A stretch of 7,700 nt of DNA from Bacteroidia bacterium. GTDB lineage: Bacteria > Bacteroidota > Bacteroidia > Bacteroidales > Dysgonomonadaceae. Positions 6,208-7,700 of this stretch are shown in pieces. A model generated the notes under the pieces. It was given only the letters and a program-made list of their open reading frames with translations, was not told the DNA's origin and did not search any database. A program made the position numbers and the translations under genes. The stretch is from contig JAUNRY010000098.1 of NCBI GenBank assembly GCA_030539475.1, positions 1 through 7,700 on the forward strand, in the 5' to 3' direction. Numbering within the stretch: the first letter of the stretch is position 1; every line of letters starts with the position of its first letter.

Positions 6208-6813
6208 CAATTCTTTTTTCTCATATTTGCCAAAAGAGGGTTCCCATGTCTCAAAATTTTGCAGGCATTCTATAATTTCGTCCGGCGTATCCACTACACG
6301 CCACAAATTCCGGTAACCGGCGTGGAGGAATTTCTCGTCCATCATTTTTTCAAACATCGTTAGCAAAGGATTGTAGAACCCGTTGATATTAAGAATTATT
6401 ATCGGTTTTTTATACAACCCCAATTGTTTCCAGGTAAGAATTTCCGCCAGTTCTTCCAGCGTTCCCAGGCCGCCCGGCAGGGCAATTGCCGCATCGGAAA
6501 GTTCGGCCATTTTTGCTTTGCGGTGGTGCATGGTTTCGGTTACAAGCAGCTCGTTCAGCCCGGAGTGGCACCAGCCGGAATCAATCATAAACCGGGGAAT
6601 AATTCCCTTTACTGTGCCGCCGCATTGCAGCAAACTGTTGTTGAGAGCGCCCATCAGGCCTTGTTTTCCGGCGCCGTTTATACAGGCTATGCCGTTTTGA
6701 GCGAGAAGCTGCCCCAACCGTTCCGCCGCCTCGAAATAGATTGTATCGATTTGTGAGCTGGAGGCGCAGTAAACTACCACGCTGATTGCTGATGGACTTT
6801 TTTTGTTTTGCAT
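6205..6813 (-). CDS. LOG family protein (nucleoside monophosphate phosphoribohydrolase)
   Basis: 202 residues from ATG 6813. The Rossmann-like LOG fold is clear: VVVYCASSS near the start, INGAGKQGLMGAL (phosphate-binding loop), ETMHHRKAKM with the conserved Arg98, and the signature PGGLGTLEE at 113-121 with the catalytic-type Glu121. Family members remove the base from nucleoside 5'-monophosphates, including cytokinin ribotides in plants; some bacterial ones recycle purine nucleotides. The physiological substrate here is unknown. An ATG at 6846 would add 11 residues (MFTTAGNNLHS) but overlaps the toxin gene by 20 bases and lacks similarity to the family start, so 6813 is preferred; this leaves 13 bases after the toxin stop. 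DUF4271 follows 24 bases downstream. Confidence 0.88.
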   Translation of the reverse strand: MQNKKSPSAISVVVYCASSSQIDTIYFEAAERLGQLLAQNGIACINGAGKQGLMGALNNSLLQCGGTVKGIIPRFMIDSGWCHSGLNELLVTETMHHRKAKMAELSDAAIALPGGLGTLEELAEILTWKQLGLYKKPIIILNINGFYNPLLTMFEKMMDEKFLHAGYRNLWRVVDTPDEIIECLQNFETWEPSFGKYEKKEL

Positions 6814-6826
6814 TGAATGGAGATTA

Positions 6827-7237
6827 TTACCTGCGGTTGTAAACAAAATTCAATCCGATGTATTCGTTGAATTTATGGTCAGAACTAATCAAAGGCATTT
6901 TTTCTGTAATGGCTTGCGCGATAATAAAATGATCGATTTGGTCGTTGTGGTTAGAAGCAGTTTTTAAACGAGAATATGTGAAGATGTGTTCAGGTTTGGT
7001 GTGGATGATTTCAATTTGCAGTAGTTTTTCAATAGTGTATACCATATCTTCTGCACTTTTGAATTTGGTTTTTATCTTGTTGTTTTTATATAAATAAACC
7101 ATTTCCATTATACACAACGAACTTGTGTACAACAAATTGCTATAATCAAACAAAACATTGCACACATCTTTACTCAGATTATCCGTATCGCCTAAAGCAA
7201 AAAAGATAAGAATATTCGTATCCAGTAAATACCTCAT
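6827..7237 (-). CDS. PIN-domain ribonuclease, VapC-like toxin
   Basis: 136 residues, the normal VapC length. Acidic active-site positions are all present: D6 in LLDTNI, E45 in CIMEMVYL, D99 and D102 in HNDQIDHFIIAQA (matching the VapC pattern HxDPFDRxLIAQA) and D120 in LISSDHKF. Such proteins are Mg2+-dependent ribonucleases that cleave tRNA or rRNA when freed from the antitoxin. The ATG at 7235-7237 overlaps the TGA of a 52-residue upstream frame by ATGA, the arrangement of a type II toxin-antitoxin pair. Base composition is visibly more A+T-rich than in LOG or hemD, which fits horizontal acquisition. The catalytic set is complete, so the toxin is probably active. The subfamily and RNA target are not recognisable. 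Confidence 0.87.
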   Translation of the reverse strand: MRYLLDTNILIFFALGDTDNLSKDVCNVLFDYSNLLYTSSLCIMEMVYLYKNNKIKTKFKSAEDMVYTIEKLLQIEIIHTKPEHIFTYSRLKTASNHNDQIDHFIIAQAITEKMPLISSDHKFNEYIGLNFVYNRR

Positions 7238-7392
7238 TTCAATACAGCCCGCATATCTAAAATTTTCCCTGTGCCAATAAGCTTTTGAAACTCAAACCAC
7301 CTTGGATGTACTTTCTTTGTTTCAGGCTTTTTTATTGCTTCAGGTTTTTCGGATAAACAAGCTGATGTATTCTTTTTGTTTGTTTTTTCCAT
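7234..7392 (-). CDS. Probable small antitoxin partner of the PIN toxin
   Basis: A 52-residue frame, ATG at 7390-7392, TGA at 7234-7236, overlapping the toxin start as ATGA. The N-terminal half is Lys/Glu/Pro-rich and probably disordered (MEKTNKKNTSA..., EKPEAIKKPETKK). The C-terminal half carries HPRWFEFQKL and ends GTGKILDMRAVLK, which looks like a short partner-binding segment. It is shorter than typical VapB antitoxins and has no visible AbrB, ribbon-helix-helix or Phd fold, so the DNA-binding domain may be missing or unrecognised. A TAnnTTTG motif 20 bases upstream of the ATG supports transcription from exactly here. The call rests on position, overlap and promoter, not on homology. It could be a free-standing neutraliser whose repressor, if any, is elsewhere. 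Confidence 0.72.
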   Translation of the reverse strand: MEKTNKKNTSACLSEKPEAIKKPETKKVHPRWFEFQKLIGTGKILDMRAVLK

Positions 7393-7412
7393 TTTATGTT
7401 TAATGTTTGTCG

Positions 7413-7420
7413 CAAAGATA
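7413..7420 (-). promoter_or_regulatory. -7 promoter element of the toxin-antitoxin pair
   Basis: Minus strand TATCTTTG, an exact TAnnTTTG match, with a predicted leader of about 15 bases before the antitoxin ATG. A TTTG lies 24 bases further upstream (minus-strand TTTTGCGG, about 7441-7448), a little far for an ideal -33 box. Confidence 0.6.
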
Positions 7421-7431
7421 CTAATTTTCTG

Positions 7432-7443
7432 GGATGATCATCC
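7432..7443. promoter_or_regulatory. Perfect 12-base palindrome, candidate operator of the toxin-antitoxin promoter
   Basis: GGATGATCATCC is its own reverse complement and sits 11 bases upstream of the -7 element, between it and the possible -33 box. That is where an autoregulatory complex would block polymerase. Role inferred from position only. Confidence 0.45.
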
Positions 7444-7471
7444 GCAAAACATCCTAAAAGAAACAAATCAA

Positions 7472-7490
7472 TTCTACGAGTCTTGTAGAA
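7472..7490. repeat. Inverted repeat TTCTAC/GTAGAA
   Basis: TTCTAC, seven-base spacer, GTAGAA; six perfect pairs. It is the first of a run of unrelated inverted repeats that fills the gene-free sequence from here to the window end. Confidence 0.5.
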
Positions 7491-7510
7491 GATGCCAGTG
7501 TTTTGGAGAC

Positions 7511-7589
7511 TTCTCCCTACGGTCGAAGTGATGAGCCTTCTTTTGCCGGTATCTTTTTCAATGAACGGTCATTTCGACCGCAGGGAGAA
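7511..7589. repeat. Long inverted repeat with 21-base arms
   Basis: The left arm 7511-7531 begins TTCTCCCTACGGTCGAA; the right arm 7569-7589 ends TCGACCGCAGGGAGAA. They are reverse complements over 21 bases with two mismatches, around a 37-base spacer. The arm wording (TTCTCCC.CGGTCGAA.TGA) resembles a dispersed intergenic repeat that I recall from Bacteroidota genomes, so it may be two copies of a mobile short repeat in opposite orientation. Confidence 0.8.
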
Positions 7590-7594
7590 ATCTA

Positions 7595-7617
7595 TACCGC
7601 AGGTGCAACCTGCGGTA
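7595..7617. repeat. Perfect 10-bp hairpin TACCGCAGGT / ACCTGCGGTA
   Basis: TACCGCAGGT, loop GCA, ACCTGCGGTA: ten perfect G+C-rich pairs with a three-base loop and no T-run. It resembles a REP-type palindromic unit. GGTGCAAC at 7602-7609 recurs in inverse orientation as the final eight bases of the window. Confidence 0.8.
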
Positions 7618-7636
7618 ACAGAGACGGACAGGAAAA

Positions 7637-7653
7637 CAACGCCGCAGGCGTTG
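7637..7653. repeat. Perfect 7-bp hairpin CAACGCC / GGCGTTG
   Basis: CAACGCC, loop GCA, GGCGTTG. It has the same three-base GCA loop and shares the heptamer CCGCAGG with the hairpin at 7595 and with the arm at 7569-7589. No T-run follows. Confidence 0.7.
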
Positions 7654-7666
7654 AACAATACCCGTT

Positions 7667-7684
7667 CGACACCCTTCGGGGTCG
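7667..7684. repeat. Hairpin CGAC(A)CCC / GGGGTCG at window edge
   Basis: CGAC, bulged A, CCC, loop TTC, GGG, GTCG: seven pairs with one bulge. It is the last complete inverted repeat of the cluster; the bases after it, ending GTTGCACC, look like the start of another unit. Confidence 0.6.
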
Positions 7685-7700
7685 CGGGCGATGTTGCACC

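Noticed and set aside
6424..6756. Plus-strand frame opposite LOG
   Set aside because: It is the mirror of the PGGxGTxxE-bearing LOG gene.
6814..6846. Upstream ATG start for the LOG gene
   Set aside because: It adds 11 residues unlike the family N-terminus and would overlap the toxin gene by 20 bases; ATG 6813 is preferred.
7472..7684. Rho-independent terminators
   Set aside because: None of the stems is followed by a T-run on either strand.
7531..7700. Frame from ATG 7531 open to the window end (about 56 codons)
   Set aside because: It runs entirely through palindromic repeat units, and lack of stops in G+C-rich palindromes is weak evidence. A protein-like domain is not visible, though the continuation past 7700 cannot be checked.

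Overview
The window looks like a chromosomal segment of a Bacteroidota bacterium, most likely Bacteroidales (Dysgonomonadaceae- or Porphyromonadaceae-like). Three things point there. The block DUF4271 - hemD - rnpA - yidD - tatD is a familiar Bacteroidales neighbourhood. Good Shine-Dalgarno sequences are almost absent. Gene starts are instead preceded by copies of the Bacteroidota -7 promoter motif TAnnTTTG (1224-1231, 1679-1686, 4391-4398, 6200-6207 and 7413-7420). The assignment is inferred from content, not from a database search.

Layout. (1) 17-1189, minus: an exported papain-fold (C1) peptidase of the aminopeptidase C / bleomycin hydrolase type. (2) 1190-1821: a gene-free 630-base stretch holding two near-identical ~90-base copies of a dispersed CACAGAG-rich repeat, a third diverged copy, and a different hairpin-bearing repeat between the first two. 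(3) 1822-2894, plus: a small single-span membrane protein and an RNase HI with a viroplasmin-like N-terminal domain. The two genes share one base (TAATG), and a rho-independent terminator follows. (4) 2970-4353, minus: rnpA, yidD and a TatD-family hydrolase, tightly packed behind their own -7 element. (5) 4522-6813, minus: LOG-family nucleotide phosphoribohydrolase, a six-span DUF4271 membrane protein and uroporphyrinogen-III synthase (hemD). (6) 6827-7392, minus: a PIN-domain (VapC-like) toxin preceded by a 52-residue reading frame that overlaps it by ATGA and is the probable antitoxin. (7) 7393-7700: no convincing gene, but a dense succession of unrelated inverted repeats that probably continues past the window edge.

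How the genes fit together. The central minus-strand block is housekeeping: tRNA 5' maturation (RnpA), membrane protein insertion (YidD), a metal-dependent deoxyribonuclease-type hydrolase (TatD) and haem synthesis (HemD). The toxin-antitoxin pair is A+T-richer than its neighbours and sits between the repeat cluster and the LOG gene, like an acquired cassette at the upstream end of the block. Gaps of only 13 and 24 bases downstream of it suggest that its promoter could feed LOG and even DUF4271-hemD. The least explained parts are the small antitoxin with its palindromic promoter, the hairpin cluster at 7472-7700 and the repeat nest at 1315-1803.
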